Positions 53,210 to 62,607 are shown, numbered from the stretch's first letter. The stretch is DNA of 64,000 nucleotides from an uncultured Draconibacterium sp. (GCF_963676815.1 NZ_OY781365.1:1336501-1400500); one strand, 5' to 3'. The notes: a model not told the origin generated them from the sequence alone. Numbers and translations are program-made.

Positions 53210-54198
53210 TAACTATTTAAAATTTCCCAGATTCGGTCTTTCAATTGTTGAATATTAAATCCTGAAACAGCAGAAAAAAACATGTGAGGAATATCGCCCA
53301 ATTCGCTGCTGATTTCCTTCATTAACTCCTCATCCAGCATGTCGGCTTTACTGATGGTTAAAAAGCGCTGCTTGTCGAGTAATTCCGGATTGTATTTTTC
53401 AAGTTCATTGAGCAATACTTTATACTCTTTCAGATGATCTTTACTATCAGCCGGCACCATAAACAATAACATCGAGTTTCGTTCGATGTGCCTCAAAAAG
53501 CGCAGTCCCAATCCTTTGCCTTCGTGCGCGCCTTCAATAATTCCCGGAATATCGGCCATTACAAACGAACGTTGTTCGCGATGCCCCACAATCCCCAGAT
53601 TAGGCACAAGCGTAGTAAACGGATAGTCGGCAATTTTTGGTTTTGCCGCCGAAACCACGGATAACAATGTTGATTTTCCGGCGCTGGGAAAACCTACCAA
53701 ACCAACATCGGCGAGCACTTTTAGCTCCAGAATTTTCCAGCCTTCTTCACCTTCTTCGCCGGGCTGAGCGTAACGCGGTGTTTGATTGGTAGAAGTTTTA
53801 AAATGATCGTTTCCTAAACCTCCCCGACCACCTTTAAGCAAAATCTGTTCTTCGCCATGTTTTGTAATTTCAAACAGAAATTCGCCGGTTTCCACATCGC
53901 GGGCAACTGTTCCAAGCGGCACTTCCAAATAAATATCTTCGCCATCGGCACCGGTACTGCGCTGCTTTCCGCCCGGCTCACCTTGCCCGGCTTTAATGTG
54001 TTTCCGGAATTTCAGGTGGAGCAGTGTCCACATTTGCTCATTGCCCACAAGAATAACATGGCCTCCACGACCGCCATCGCCACCATCGGGGCCACCTTTG
54101 GCCACATATTTTTCCCTGCGCAAATGCGCCGAGCCGGAACCTCCGCTACCCGACTGACAATGAATTCTTACGTAATCAACAAAATTGGTCTCTGCCAT
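53209..54198 (-). CDS. obgE: GTPase ObgE/CgtA
   Basis: Essential GTPase in 50S assembly and stress response. 329 residues from the ATG ending at 54198 (MAETNFVDYVRIHC); the frame is open nineteen codons further upstream, with an unlikely extension. The glycine-rich Obg fold spans residues about 1-160, and the G domain carries GFPSAGKSTLL (G1), DIPGIIEGAHEGKGLG (G3) and a TISKADML (G4-like) segment. The C-terminal OCT domain of longer Obg proteins is absent. A terminator-like hairpin separates it from adk upstream. Confidence 0.96.
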   Translation of the reverse strand: MAETNFVDYVRIHCQSGSGGSGSAHLRREKYVAKGGPDGGDGGRGGHVILVGNEQMWTLLHLKFRKHIKAGQGEPGGKQRSTGADGEDIYLEVPLGTVARDVETGEFLFEITKHGEEQILLKGGRGGLGNDHFKTSTNQTPRYAQPGEEGEEGWKILELKVLADVGLVGFPSAGKSTLLSVVSAAKPKIADYPFTTLVPNLGIVGHREQRSFVMADIPGIIEGAHEGKGLGLRFLRHIERNSMLLFMVPADSKDHLKEYKVLLNELEKYNPELLDKQRFLTISKADMLDEELMKEISSELGDIPHMFFSAVSGFNIQQLKDRIWEILNS

Positions 54199-54232
54199 CT
54201 GATTTTTTTCCTGTTCGTTAATTGTCTCAATA

Positions 54233-54271
54233 TAAAAAAGTGAGAATCCTGCCAACCGGCAAATTTCTCAC
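54233..54271 (-). terminator. Terminator or attenuator between adk and obgE
   Basis: On the minus strand, GTGAGAA (54271-54265) pairs with TTCTCAC (54246-54240), with an inner TGCC/GGCA stem and a short loop, followed by a T-run. It may partly end transcription from adk before obgE. Confidence 0.6.
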
Positions 54272-54286
54272 TTCTTTTAAGCACAG

Positions 54287-54859
54287 TTATAGCTTTTCTA
54301 CAACTTCTTTTAATCGGCCTGCAATTTCATCAATGGTTCCCATTCCGTTTACATCAAAATGTTTACCCTGCGGATCGTAGTACTCAATTAAAGGAAGAGT
54401 TTTTTCGGTGTAAACCGAAATACGATTTTCAATGATCGACTGGTTTTGGTCGTCAGATCGGCCAGAAACTTTCCCCCGGCTTAACAAACGATCAATCAAT
54501 TCCTGTTTTTCAACCTGCAGACAAAGCATGCCCGAGATTGGTGTACCATTTTCGTTCAGCAAAACATCAAGTGCTTTTGCCTGGTCAACAGTGCGCGGAA
54601 ATCCGTCGAAAATAAAACCTTTGGCATCTTTGTTGGCTTCCAGTTTACTTTTTATCATTCCAATTACCACCTCATCGGGAACCAGCTCCCCTTTATCCAT
54701 GAAGTTTTTGGCTTCTTTTCCAAGTGCGGTACCTTCGGCAATTTCGCTTCGCAGCAAATCGCCTGTCGACAAATGGATCAATCCAAATGATTTAATAAGA
54801 AATTCGGCCTGGGTTCCTTTTCCTGCCCCCGGTGGGCCAAACAATACGAGATTCAGCAT
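54287..54859 (-). CDS. adk: Adenylate kinase
   Basis: Interconverts ATP, ADP and AMP. 190 residues. The P-loop is GPPGAGKGTQ, the AMP site is in LIHLSTGDLLRSE and FDGFPRTVDQA, and the lid region is short with no zinc cysteines, as in many Bacteroidota adenylate kinases. Follows hpt with 20 bases between them; a terminator-like hairpin follows before obgE. Confidence 0.97.
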   Translation of the reverse strand: MLNLVLFGPPGAGKGTQAEFLIKSFGLIHLSTGDLLRSEIAEGTALGKEAKNFMDKGELVPDEVVIGMIKSKLEANKDAKGFIFDGFPRTVDQAKALDVLLNENGTPISGMLCLQVEKQELIDRLLSRGKVSGRSDDQNQSIIENRISVYTEKTLPLIEYYDPQGKHFDVNGMGTIDEIAGRLKEVVEKL

Positions 54860-54879
54860 AATTTTTTGGTTGTTTTTTT

Positions 54880-55419
54880 TTATTTTACTACTGTGTAAAT
54901 ATCGATCAGATTTCTACCGTAGCCATCGTAGTCGAGTCCGTAACCAACGATAAAATCATTCGGGATCTCTATTCCCACATATTTAAGATCAACCTCTTTT
55001 TTCAGCGCATCGGGCTTTAATAACAAAGTAGCCACATGCACTTCTTTGGGGTTCAGTTTTGCCAGTTGTTCCTGTATATTATTGATGGTAATTCCGGTAT
55101 CAACAATATCTTCTAAAATTACAACTGTACGCCCCTCAATTTTTTCATTTAAACCGATCAGTTGTTTCACTTTTCCTGTGGTTGAATCGCCCTCGTAAGA
55201 AGCCAGTTTAACAAACGAAATTTCCGATTCAACAAAGTCGATTCGCTTAAAAACTTCGGCGGCAAACATAAACGAACCATTTAATATACAAAGAAAAAGC
55301 GGATCTTTTCCGGCCAACTCTTTGTTCATTTTTTCTGCCATTTGTTCAACAACTGAACGAATCTTCTCATATGGAATAAATAACTCAAATTCTTTATCCA
55401 GAATTTTAACCTTCTTCAT
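54880..55419 (-). CDS. hpt: Hypoxanthine phosphoribosyltransferase
   Basis: Salvages hypoxanthine and guanine with PRPP. 179 residues. The PRPP motif is VVILEDIVDTGITINNI, and FLCILNGSFMFAAEVFKRI is the pyrophosphate loop region. KPDALKKEVDLKYVGIEIPN and FIVGYGLDYDGYGRNL carry the purine-contact residues. First gene of the hpt-adk-obgE-PAP2-MutS-like series, and divergent from purE, so two purine genes share one upstream region. Confidence 0.96.
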   Translation of the reverse strand: MKKVKILDKEFELFIPYEKIRSVVEQMAEKMNKELAGKDPLFLCILNGSFMFAAEVFKRIDFVESEISFVKLASYEGDSTTGKVKQLIGLNEKIEGRTVVILEDIVDTGITINNIQEQLAKLNPKEVHVATLLLKPDALKKEVDLKYVGIEIPNDFIVGYGLDYDGYGRNLIDIYTVVK

Positions 55420-55507
55420 ATGTGGATTTGATTTTTATTAATTGCTAATTTGCTGTATTTTCGTGCTGAAAATAAAAAGATACAAAGTAACAAATAAATT
55501 ATAAAAC

Positions 55508-56014
55508 ATGACTCCAAAAGTTAGTATTATTATGGGCAGCACATCCGATTTAAGTGTGATGGAGAAAGCTGCAAAACTATTCGATGAGTTTGAAATTCCT
55601 TTCGAGATCAATGCGCTGTCAGCACACCGAACTCCGGAAGAAGTAGAAAGCTTTGCCAAAGGAGCCAAAGACCGCGGTATTAAAGTTATTATTGCAGGTG
55701 CCGGAATGGCGGCTCACCTGCCGGGTGTTATTGCTGCAATGACTCCGGTGCCAGTAATTGGTGTACCAATTAATGCCAGCCTTTCAGGGTTCGATTCTAT
55801 TCTTGCTATCCTTCAAATGCCTCCGGGAATTCCGGTAGCAACAGTTGCGGTTAACGGCGCAATGAATGCTGCTATTTTAGCCACACAAATGATGGCTACA
55901 GGCGACGAAGAATTAATGAACAAACTGGTTGCATATAAGGAGAACCTGAAAGAGAAAATTGTGAAAGCCAACAAGGAACTATCAGAGGTAAAGTACAGAT
56001 TTAAAACAAATTAA
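55508..56014 (+). CDS. purE: N5-carboxyaminoimidazole ribonucleotide mutase
   Basis: Purine biosynthesis step converting N5-CAIR to CAIR. 168 residues, class I PurE. The substrate site is in IIMGSTSDLSVMEKAAKLFD, ALSAHRTPEEVESFAK and IAGAGMAAHLPGVIAAMTP; the catalytic histidine is in the SAHRTP motif. No purK adjoins it. It ends at a strong palindromic terminator that directly abuts the next gene. Confidence 0.97.
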   Translation: MTPKVSIIMGSTSDLSVMEKAAKLFDEFEIPFEINALSAHRTPEEVESFAKGAKDRGIKVIIAGAGMAAHLPGVIAAMTPVPVIGVPINASLSGFDSILAILQMPPGIPVATVAVNGAMNAAILATQMMATGDEELMNKLVAYKENLKEKIVKANKELSEVKYRFKTN

Positions 56015-56043
56015 TTGTTCATAAAGATATTTTACTTAATTTT

Positions 56044-56073
56044 AAAGAGGTATTAATTAATACCTCTTTTTTT
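56044..56073 (+). terminator. Terminator after purE, abutting the next start codon
   Basis: A 26-base perfect palindrome (56044-56069, arms AAAGAGGTATTAA and its complement) with an eight-T tract ending at 56073. The next gene's ATG begins at 56074. Confidence 0.9.
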
Positions 56074-56892
56074 ATGCGTAAACCCTTCTACATACTGCTG
56101 GCATTTTTCTCATCACTTGCAGCATTGGCCTCCTCACAAAATTATGCTGGAGGAGCACGATCTGCTGCACTGTCAAATGCTTTCGTTTCTGTTTCCGATA
56201 CATGGAGCACTTTTCATAACCAGGCCACTCTGGCATTATTAAATCAATTTTCGGCCGGCGTTTATTACGAATCGAAATACGGATTGGATGAATTTGCACT
56301 GGCAGCATCAAGTGTTGTTTTGCCAACCAATGCCGGAACTTTTGGGTTAAGTTTTTATCAATTCGGAAAAGGAACATTTAAAGAACACAAACTGGGCTTT
56401 GCCTATTCCAAACAATTATCGGAGCGTTTTAATGCCGCAGTTCAATTCGATTATCAATCGCAGCATATGCCTGAAAATGCAAATGCTTTTTCGTTCGTGA
56501 CATTTGAGATTGGCGCAACTTACCAACTGACAGAACAAATTACAGTAGGCGCCCACACTTTCAATCCGGTAAAAAACGGCTACAATTACCCGGAAGAAAA
56601 AACAAAACTCCCCGCAGTTTTCAGACTCGGAGCTCATTACGCTTTTGATGAACATGTATTGGTTATCCTCGAAACACAAAAAGAATCAAACCGCGATGTT
56701 GTTGTAAAGAGCGGCTTGGAATTTATGCCGCTTCAAAACCTGGCACTGCGTTTTGGAATTTCGGGCCGACCAATTCAATACACTGCCGGATTGGGGTACA
56801 ATTATAAAAACATTAGCACCGACATCGCTTTCAGCTACCACGGAAATTTAGGTTTTACACCAGCGGTTTCCATTCAATACCATCTGAGATGA
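56074..56892 (+). CDS. PorV/PorQ-like outer-membrane barrel protein
   Basis: 272 residues with a signal peptide (MRKPFYILLAFFSSLAALAS, then SQ). The mature chain opens NYAGGARSAALSNAFVSVSD and is followed by repeated amphipathic strands (FGLSFYQFGKGTFKEHKLGF, NLALRFGISGRPIQYTAGLG), the pattern of PorV/PorQ beta-barrels of the type IX secretion apparatus and FadL-like proteins. It is shorter than typical PorQ, so a true secretion role is not shown. The stop overlaps the next start by four bases (ATGA), so the two are coupled. Confidence 0.75.
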   Translation: MRKPFYILLAFFSSLAALASSQNYAGGARSAALSNAFVSVSDTWSTFHNQATLALLNQFSAGVYYESKYGLDEFALAASSVVLPTNAGTFGLSFYQFGKGTFKEHKLGFAYSKQLSERFNAAVQFDYQSQHMPENANAFSFVTFEIGATYQLTEQITVGAHTFNPVKNGYNYPEEKTKLPAVFRLGAHYAFDEHVLVILETQKESNRDVVVKSGLEFMPLQNLALRFGISGRPIQYTAGLGYNYKNISTDIAFSYHGNLGFTPAVSIQYHLR

Positions 56893-58931
56893 GAAAGCTA
56901 AAGCGACATATCATTTCCCTCCTGTTTCTGTTAATAGTTTTGGCTACGGCAGCACAAAACGAAACACCGGATCAACTAATTGAATCAATATTGGAATCGC
57001 AACTCGATAAAATTGAAGAAGGAACCAATGTTGCCCAGATTATTGAAGACCTTGAATATTTTTTAGAGCATCCTGTTAATATCAACGCAACAAGTGCATC
57101 GGAACTGGCCCGGCTTTATTTGTTAAATGAAATACAAATTCAGAAATTGTTGGAATACGTTGCAAGTTACGGCCCGGTTTATTCTATTTACGAACTAAAA
57201 ACCGTTGACGGATTTACACCCAACTTACTCCAAAAACTACAATATTTTATTGAGTTTGGTCCCGAAGAACAGGAGCGGCAAACATTAAAAGAACAGTTGA
57301 AATATGCCGACAATCAATTATTATTGCGAACGCTTGGAAACCTGCAAAAAGCACGCGGGTACAAAGTGAAGGACGATGGTACCATTCCTTACGAAGGTAA
57401 CCGGTTCCGTTATTACACCCGATACAATTTCAGGGCCGGTGACAAACTCTCTGCCGGAATAACTGCAGAGAAAGATCCGGGCGAAGCTTTTTTTTCCGGT
57501 TCCAACAAAAGTGGATTTGATTATTACTCAGCGCACATCAGCTTTAAACTGAATGAGACTTTTGAGAATATTTCTATTGGCGATTACCTTGTTCGTTCCG
57601 GTCAGGGATTAGTGCTGTGGCAGGGTTATACCACCGGAAAATCAGAAAATGTTTTAGGAATAAGCAAAACCGGACAAGGCGTTCGGGCTTATACTTCGGT
57701 GGATGAGAATTTCTACTTCAGAGGAGCTGCAGGTACGGTAAAATTGGGCGACTCGCGGTTGAGCTTATTCTACTCGCACAAAAATGCCGATGGAAATCTG
57801 GTTTACAACGATTCTATTGTTAGCCATTTTTCAAGTTTGCAAACATCAGGATATCACCGAACAGAAAGCGAAATTGCCGATGAGAAAACTGTAAACTTCA
57901 CCAATTTCGGAGGTGTTTTTACCCATAATTTTAATCATCTGAAACTGGGAGCAACTTTGGTTGTTCAGCAATTCAGCGAGCCGTTCATTCGCAGCTATCA
58001 GCTTTATAATCAATTTCGGTTTAGCGGAACAGATAACTACACGGCAGGTGCCGATTATCTTTTCAGCAAAAACAATTACACGCTGTTTGGCGAAGCGGCT
58101 ATTTCAAAATCGAAAGGAAAAGCGGTAACACAGGGGGCCATTGTTCACCTTAACGACCAGTTGGGATTTTCAACGCTGTTCCGTCATTTCGATAAAGACT
58201 ACCAAGCATTTTGGGCCAACACCATGGCCGAAGGCAGCAACATCAGCAACGAATCGGGACTTTACTTTGGTGTTCGATTTCTGCCTGCCCGGTTTGTAAC
58301 TTTATCAGCTTATTCCGATGTTTATCAATCAGAGTGGTTTAATTACTCTACCGCGGGCCCGGCCCGTTCGTGGGATATCTTCACACAGGCAGATTTTCAG
58401 ATTAGTGAAAAGTTCAGTGCCTACCTGCGTTTCAAAAACGAGGAGAAAGACAAAAAATTCAAAAACGAAAACCGTTATATAAATCTGCCCGAACGTGTTC
58501 AAAAATTGCGTTTTCATCTTCAGTTTCAAGCTTCGGAAACCATTTTACTAAAAACCCGCGCCGAGCATGTTTATTACAAAGGCGAAAAAAGCGAAAACGG
58601 GTTTCTGCTTTTTCAGGATATTCAATTTAAGCCGAAAGAATTTCCACTGAATCTTGCTGCTCGTTTGGCTTGGTTTAGTACCGAAAGTTACAGTAGCCGA
58701 ATTTATGCTTACGAAAACGATATTCTTTATGCCTTTTCAATTCCGGCATATTACGGTGAAGGTTTCAGAACTTATCTCAATTTGAAATACCAACCTGCGA
58801 AAAAAATCGAGTGCTGGTTGAAGCTGGCAAATACTTGGTGGACCGACCGTGAAACCATCAGTTCGGGCTATAATGAAATAGCCGGACACCACAAAACAGA
58901 GCTAAAATTCCAGTTAAGGTTGAAATTTTGA
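56889..58931 (+). CDS. Outer-membrane-like barrel protein with N-terminal ComEA-type HhH domain
   Basis: 680 residues with a signal peptide (LLFLLIVLATAAQNETPD). After an acidic stretch, residues about 55-115 form a double HhH module (NINATSASELARLYLLNEIQ; LKTVDGFTPNLLQKLQYF) of the ComEA kind. The remainder is a long series of amphipathic strands (YTRYNFRAGDKLSAGITAEK; YLRFKNEEKDKKFKNENRYI) ending in a basic, aromatic C-terminus (LRLKF), suggesting an outer-membrane barrel of about 20 or more strands. ComEA HhH domains bind DNA during uptake; whether this one does is unknown. Coupled to the PorQ-like gene by a four-base overlap. Confidence 0.7.
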   Translation: MRKLKRHIISLLFLLIVLATAAQNETPDQLIESILESQLDKIEEGTNVAQIIEDLEYFLEHPVNINATSASELARLYLLNEIQIQKLLEYVASYGPVYSIYELKTVDGFTPNLLQKLQYFIEFGPEEQERQTLKEQLKYADNQLLLRTLGNLQKARGYKVKDDGTIPYEGNRFRYYTRYNFRAGDKLSAGITAEKDPGEAFFSGSNKSGFDYYSAHISFKLNETFENISIGDYLVRSGQGLVLWQGYTTGKSENVLGISKTGQGVRAYTSVDENFYFRGAAGTVKLGDSRLSLFYSHKNADGNLVYNDSIVSHFSSLQTSGYHRTESEIADEKTVNFTNFGGVFTHNFNHLKLGATLVVQQFSEPFIRSYQLYNQFRFSGTDNYTAGADYLFSKNNYTLFGEAAISKSKGKAVTQGAIVHLNDQLGFSTLFRHFDKDYQAFWANTMAEGSNISNESGLYFGVRFLPARFVTLSAYSDVYQSEWFNYSTAGPARSWDIFTQADFQISEKFSAYLRFKNEEKDKKFKNENRYINLPERVQKLRFHLQFQASETILLKTRAEHVYYKGEKSENGFLLFQDIQFKPKEFPLNLAARLAWFSTESYSSRIYAYENDILYAFSIPAYYGEGFRTYLNLKYQPAKKIECWLKLANTWWTDRETISSGYNEIAGHHKTELKFQLRLKF

Positions 58932-58969
58932 TTTTGAATAACTTACTTTGTCAGGTTAAAATTTAAATA

Positions 58970-60112
58970 ATGCGAGACATTGATTTTGATGATATTCGCC
59001 CTTACACCGACAAAGAAGTTAAAGCGAAGATAAAGCAACTGGTTAAGGATAAAACCTTTGACGACGTGCTGCATCACCTGTTTAAAAACCGACCAAAGGT
59101 TGAAATGGTAAAATTTCAGTTGCGCCGGGTAAGCAGTATCAAACAGTTGCAAGGCGTATTTATTTACGACCTCTTGCACTGGCTGGTTGACAAAACTTCC
59201 GACGGACTAAAAGTTACCGGAATAGACAAACTGGATAAAACCAAACCTTACCTGTTTATTTCGAATCACCGCGATATTATTTTAGATGCCGCATTATTGA
59301 ACTTCCTCATTTTCGAGCACGGTATGAACACCACGCAAATTGCCATTGGCGACAACTTGTTGCAATACGAGTGGATTGAACATACCGTTAAGCTAAACCG
59401 ATCGTTTGTAATTAAACGAAATCTGCCACCACGCGAACTAATGATGGCCTCTAAAAAGGTTTCGCATTTTATTCGCAAATCAATTACCGAAGACAACCTT
59501 TCGGTGTGGATTGCACAACGTGAAGGTCGCACAAAAGACGGCAACGACAAAACACAGGAGAGTGTTTTGAAAATGCTGAACATGAGTAACAAAGGCGGAA
59601 TTTCAGACGGTTTTAACGAACTGAATATTGTTCCCGTTTCCATTTCATATGAGATTGAACCTTGCGGCTTGCCGAAACTTCGCGAGTTGATTAAAAAAGA
59701 ACATTACGGCCGTGCAAAACAAAGCAAAGACGATTTGAAAGCAATGTCGATGGGAATGTTTGCACCAAAAGGACGAATGCGTTTTGCTTTTGGAACACCA
59801 ATCGAAACGCATTTTGAGCTGACCAAAAACAACGAACAGCGCAATGCTTATATACATCGCCTGGCCGAAATGATTGACGACCAGATTTACAAAAACTACA
59901 AGCTGTGGCCTAGTAATTTTGTTGCTTACGACATGCTGATGCAGGAACATCGCTTTAAAGACCGCTACACCGCCGAAGAACAAAAGAAGTTTGAGATTAT
60001 GGTTGAGCAAGCCATGGTACACATCGATTTCCCGATAACCGACATACAGGAACGTTTTCTGAAACTGTATGCCTACCCGGTAATTAACAAATTCGACAGA
60101 CCTAAAAAGTAA
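58970..60112 (+). CDS. PlsC-like acyltransferase family protein
   Basis: 380 residues. The acyltransferase HX4D box appears as FISNHRDIILDAALLN, and a downstream segment (WIAQREGRTKDGND) matches the phosphate-binding EGTR-like block. There is no obvious long membrane helix, so it may be peripheral. Probably a 1-acylglycerol-3-phosphate or related acyltransferase; the substrate is uncertain. The stop overlaps the HAD gene start (TAATG), so the two are co-translated. Confidence 0.8.
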   Translation: MRDIDFDDIRPYTDKEVKAKIKQLVKDKTFDDVLHHLFKNRPKVEMVKFQLRRVSSIKQLQGVFIYDLLHWLVDKTSDGLKVTGIDKLDKTKPYLFISNHRDIILDAALLNFLIFEHGMNTTQIAIGDNLLQYEWIEHTVKLNRSFVIKRNLPPRELMMASKKVSHFIRKSITEDNLSVWIAQREGRTKDGNDKTQESVLKMLNMSNKGGISDGFNELNIVPVSISYEIEPCGLPKLRELIKKEHYGRAKQSKDDLKAMSMGMFAPKGRMRFAFGTPIETHFELTKNNEQRNAYIHRLAEMIDDQIYKNYKLWPSNFVAYDMLMQEHRFKDRYTAEEQKKFEIMVEQAMVHIDFPITDIQERFLKLYAYPVINKFDRPKK

Positions 60113-60744
60113 TGCAATCAATTATCTGGGACTGGAACGGTACACTTCTTAACGATCTCGACTTTTGCATTTCAACCATAAATGTGTTGTTGAAAAAACG
60201 TCAGCTCGATATACTCGATCGGTTTTCATACAAAGAAGTATTTTCATTTCCGGTAAAAGATTATTACGAAGCTATCGGGTTCGATTTTTCAAAAGAAGAT
60301 TTCTCAATTCCTGCCCGCGAATTTATCGATCTCTACAATTCGGGCGTTCCTCGGTGCAATCTGCATGCTGCTGCCATCGAAGTTTTGGAGCATTTTAAAA
60401 ACATGGGATTGCGGCAATTTGTGCTTTCGGCAATGCAACAAGATATGCTGGAAAAAACGCTTGAACATCAGAATATCCTCCATTATTTTGAAGGTGTGGC
60501 CGGGCTAAACGATCATTATGCCGTTTCTAAAATTGAACGGGGAGAGCAACTAATCCGCCGCTATTCAATAAACAAAGCAGAGGCAACCATAATTGGCGAC
60601 ACCAACCACGATTTTGAGGTAGCACAACAACTTGAAATTGATTGTATTTTAGTGGCCGACGGGCACCAGTCGGTTGAGCGTTTAGAAGCTACAGGGGCAA
60701 AAGTTATTGAAGAATTACAGCAACTTAAAACGCTGCCTATCTAG
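60112..60744 (+). CDS. HAD-family hydrolase, phosphoglycolate-phosphatase-like
   Basis: 210 residues. Motif I reads IIWDWNGTLLND, where the nucleophile Asp is present but the usual second Asp is Asn (DWNGT in place of DxDGT), a variant seen in other HAD proteins. Motif II is LSAMQQDM and motif IV is IGDTNHDFEVAQQL. The cap helices follow motif I. Probably a small-molecule phosphatase; the Asn may change the general acid. Starts within the acyltransferase stop; its own stop overlaps the convergent recJ end by four bases. Confidence 0.82.
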   Translation: MQSIIWDWNGTLLNDLDFCISTINVLLKKRQLDILDRFSYKEVFSFPVKDYYEAIGFDFSKEDFSIPAREFIDLYNSGVPRCNLHAAAIEVLEHFKNMGLRQFVLSAMQQDMLEKTLEHQNILHYFEGVAGLNDHYAVSKIERGEQLIRRYSINKAEATIIGDTNHDFEVAQQLEIDCILVADGHQSVERLEATGAKVIEELQQLKTLPI

Positions 60745-62468
60745 TCTAAAAATTCTCGCTTTTTAATATCACGAATAAATAATTGCAGATTGGTTTTGCC
60801 GCGGTACTCATTCTCGTTAATCGAATAACAAACATCAAAAGGCGAACCGGAAGTAATAACATCGTAAGCATCTGACTGATTAAATGCAATACCCGGGAAT
60901 ATTCCTGAATTTACATCGGGCTCAACCAAGTCAAGTTTAAGGTGCTCCTGATTTTTCCCAACCAAGCGGCTGGTTCCGGCATCAAAAACATCTTCGGTAA
61001 CAAAAACAGGCGTCATGTTATGCGGACCAAACGGCGCAAACTGTTTCAGAATACGGTAAAAGCGTGGAGTAATTTCGCTGAGCGCAATTTTGGCATCTAC
61101 CTCGATGGTTTGAATTTGTTGCTTATCGGTAATTTGTTTAGTAACAATTTCCTCGAAACGACGCCTGAACTCGGGTATATTTTCAATTCGCATTGTTAGT
61201 CCCGCAGCATACATATGCCCGCCATACGATTCGAGCAAATCGCTACACTGACCAATGGCTTCATACAAATCAAAATCGCGCACCGAACGTGCCGATCCTG
61301 TTGCCAAACCATTAGATTCGGTTAAAATAATTGTTGGCCGGTAATACTGCTCCGTAACCCGCGATGCTACAATTCCAACAACTCCCTTATGCCAGTCGCG
61401 GTTGTATAACACCGTGCTGTTCTTGCCTTTAAACTCCGGGCTGTTTTCAATGGTATCCAGGGCATCCTGGGTAATATCGCGGTCAAGCGTTTTCCGTATT
61501 TCGTTAAATGAGTCGATCTCTTCACCCAGAAGATCCGATTTATCCTCATCAGTTGAAACCAAAATCTGCACCGATTTTTTACCGTGCTCAATCCGGCCCG
61601 AAGCATTTAATCGCGGCCCTATCTTAAACACAATATCGCTAATGGTAATTTCCGTTCCCGAGATTCCGGCAAAATTTATAATGGTTTGCAATCCAATTCC
61701 CGGATTCGAGTTCAGTTTCTTGAGCCCATAATAAGCGAGTACCCTGTTCTCTCCTGTAATAGGAACAATATCAGCAGCAATACTTACTGCTACCAAATCC
61801 AGCAGATCGTAAATTTCTTCGTAATCAATTTCATGTCGTTTGCAGTAAGCCTGCAACAACTTAAATCCTACGCCGCAACCTGAAAGTTCTTTGTAAGGAT
61901 ATTTACAATCCGATTGTTTTGGGTCGAGCACTGCAACAGCCGGCGGTACTTCATCATCGGGATTATGGTGGTCGCAGATAATAAAATCGAGCCCACGTTC
62001 TTTTGCAGTGGCAATCTTTTCAACGGCTTTAATTCCACAGTCGAGTGCAACAATCAGTGTCACACCTTTTTCAACCGCATAATCAATACTTTTTGGCGAA
62101 ATTCCATATCCTTCGCTATAACGATCCGGGATGTAATATTCAATATCTTTTATGCGCTGTTTTAAAAACGAATACACGAGCGCCACCGAAGTAGTTCCAT
62201 CAACATCGTAATCGCCGTACACAATTACTTTTTCGTTATTTTCAATGGCTTTATCCAGGCGGGCAACTGCTTTTTCCATGTCTTTCATCAAAAAAGGATC
62301 GTGCAAGTCGCTCAGTCTGGGGCGGAAAAATGCTTTGGCTTCAGCATAGGTTTTTATCCCTCGTTGTACCAGCAAGCGCGCTATCACCATATTCACATTC
62401 AACGCCGCAGAGAGGTGCTTTACCTCGTTTTGGTCGCCTTGTTTTTTTAAGTTCCAAATTCTATCCAT
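60741..62468 (-). CDS. recJ: Single-stranded-DNA exonuclease RecJ
   Basis: 5'-3' exonuclease of the DHH family, used in recombination and mismatch repair. 575 residues, normal length. Metal-binding motifs include VIVYGDYDVDGTTSVALVYS (DxD), LDCGIKAVEKI, FIICDHHNPDDEVPPA (DHH) and the DHHA1 part GSARSVRDFDLYEAIGQC. The ssDNA-binding OB fold is C-terminal. Its 3' end overlaps the HAD gene by four bases. A TATCTTTG promoter motif lies about 35 bases upstream. Confidence 0.96.
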   Translation of the reverse strand: MDRIWNLKKQGDQNEVKHLSAALNVNMVIARLLVQRGIKTYAEAKAFFRPRLSDLHDPFLMKDMEKAVARLDKAIENNEKVIVYGDYDVDGTTSVALVYSFLKQRIKDIEYYIPDRYSEGYGISPKSIDYAVEKGVTLIVALDCGIKAVEKIATAKERGLDFIICDHHNPDDEVPPAVAVLDPKQSDCKYPYKELSGCGVGFKLLQAYCKRHEIDYEEIYDLLDLVAVSIAADIVPITGENRVLAYYGLKKLNSNPGIGLQTIINFAGISGTEITISDIVFKIGPRLNASGRIEHGKKSVQILVSTDEDKSDLLGEEIDSFNEIRKTLDRDITQDALDTIENSPEFKGKNSTVLYNRDWHKGVVGIVASRVTEQYYRPTIILTESNGLATGSARSVRDFDLYEAIGQCSDLLESYGGHMYAAGLTMRIENIPEFRRRFEEIVTKQITDKQQIQTIEVDAKIALSEITPRFYRILKQFAPFGPHNMTPVFVTEDVFDAGTSRLVGKNQEHLKLDLVEPDVNSGIFPGIAFNQSDAYDVITSGSPFDVCYSINENEYRGKTNLQLFIRDIKKREFLD

Positions 62469-62502
62469 GCTGCGTTTTAGTGTTTCTCAAGATGTGAATG
62501 CG

Positions 62503-62510
62503 CAAAGATA
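62503..62510 (-). promoter_or_regulatory. Candidate recJ promoter -7 element
   Basis: Minus-strand TATCTTTG fits TAnnTTTG, 35 bases upstream of the recJ start. No TTG at the -33 distance. Confidence 0.45.
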
Positions 62511-62607
62511 CAAAATGCAACCGCATATGGAAATAAAACATTCACCCTCAACATTATTTTTTGTTTGTTTCCTTGTATTAACAATATTTACAACCAATCA
62601 GTTTTAT

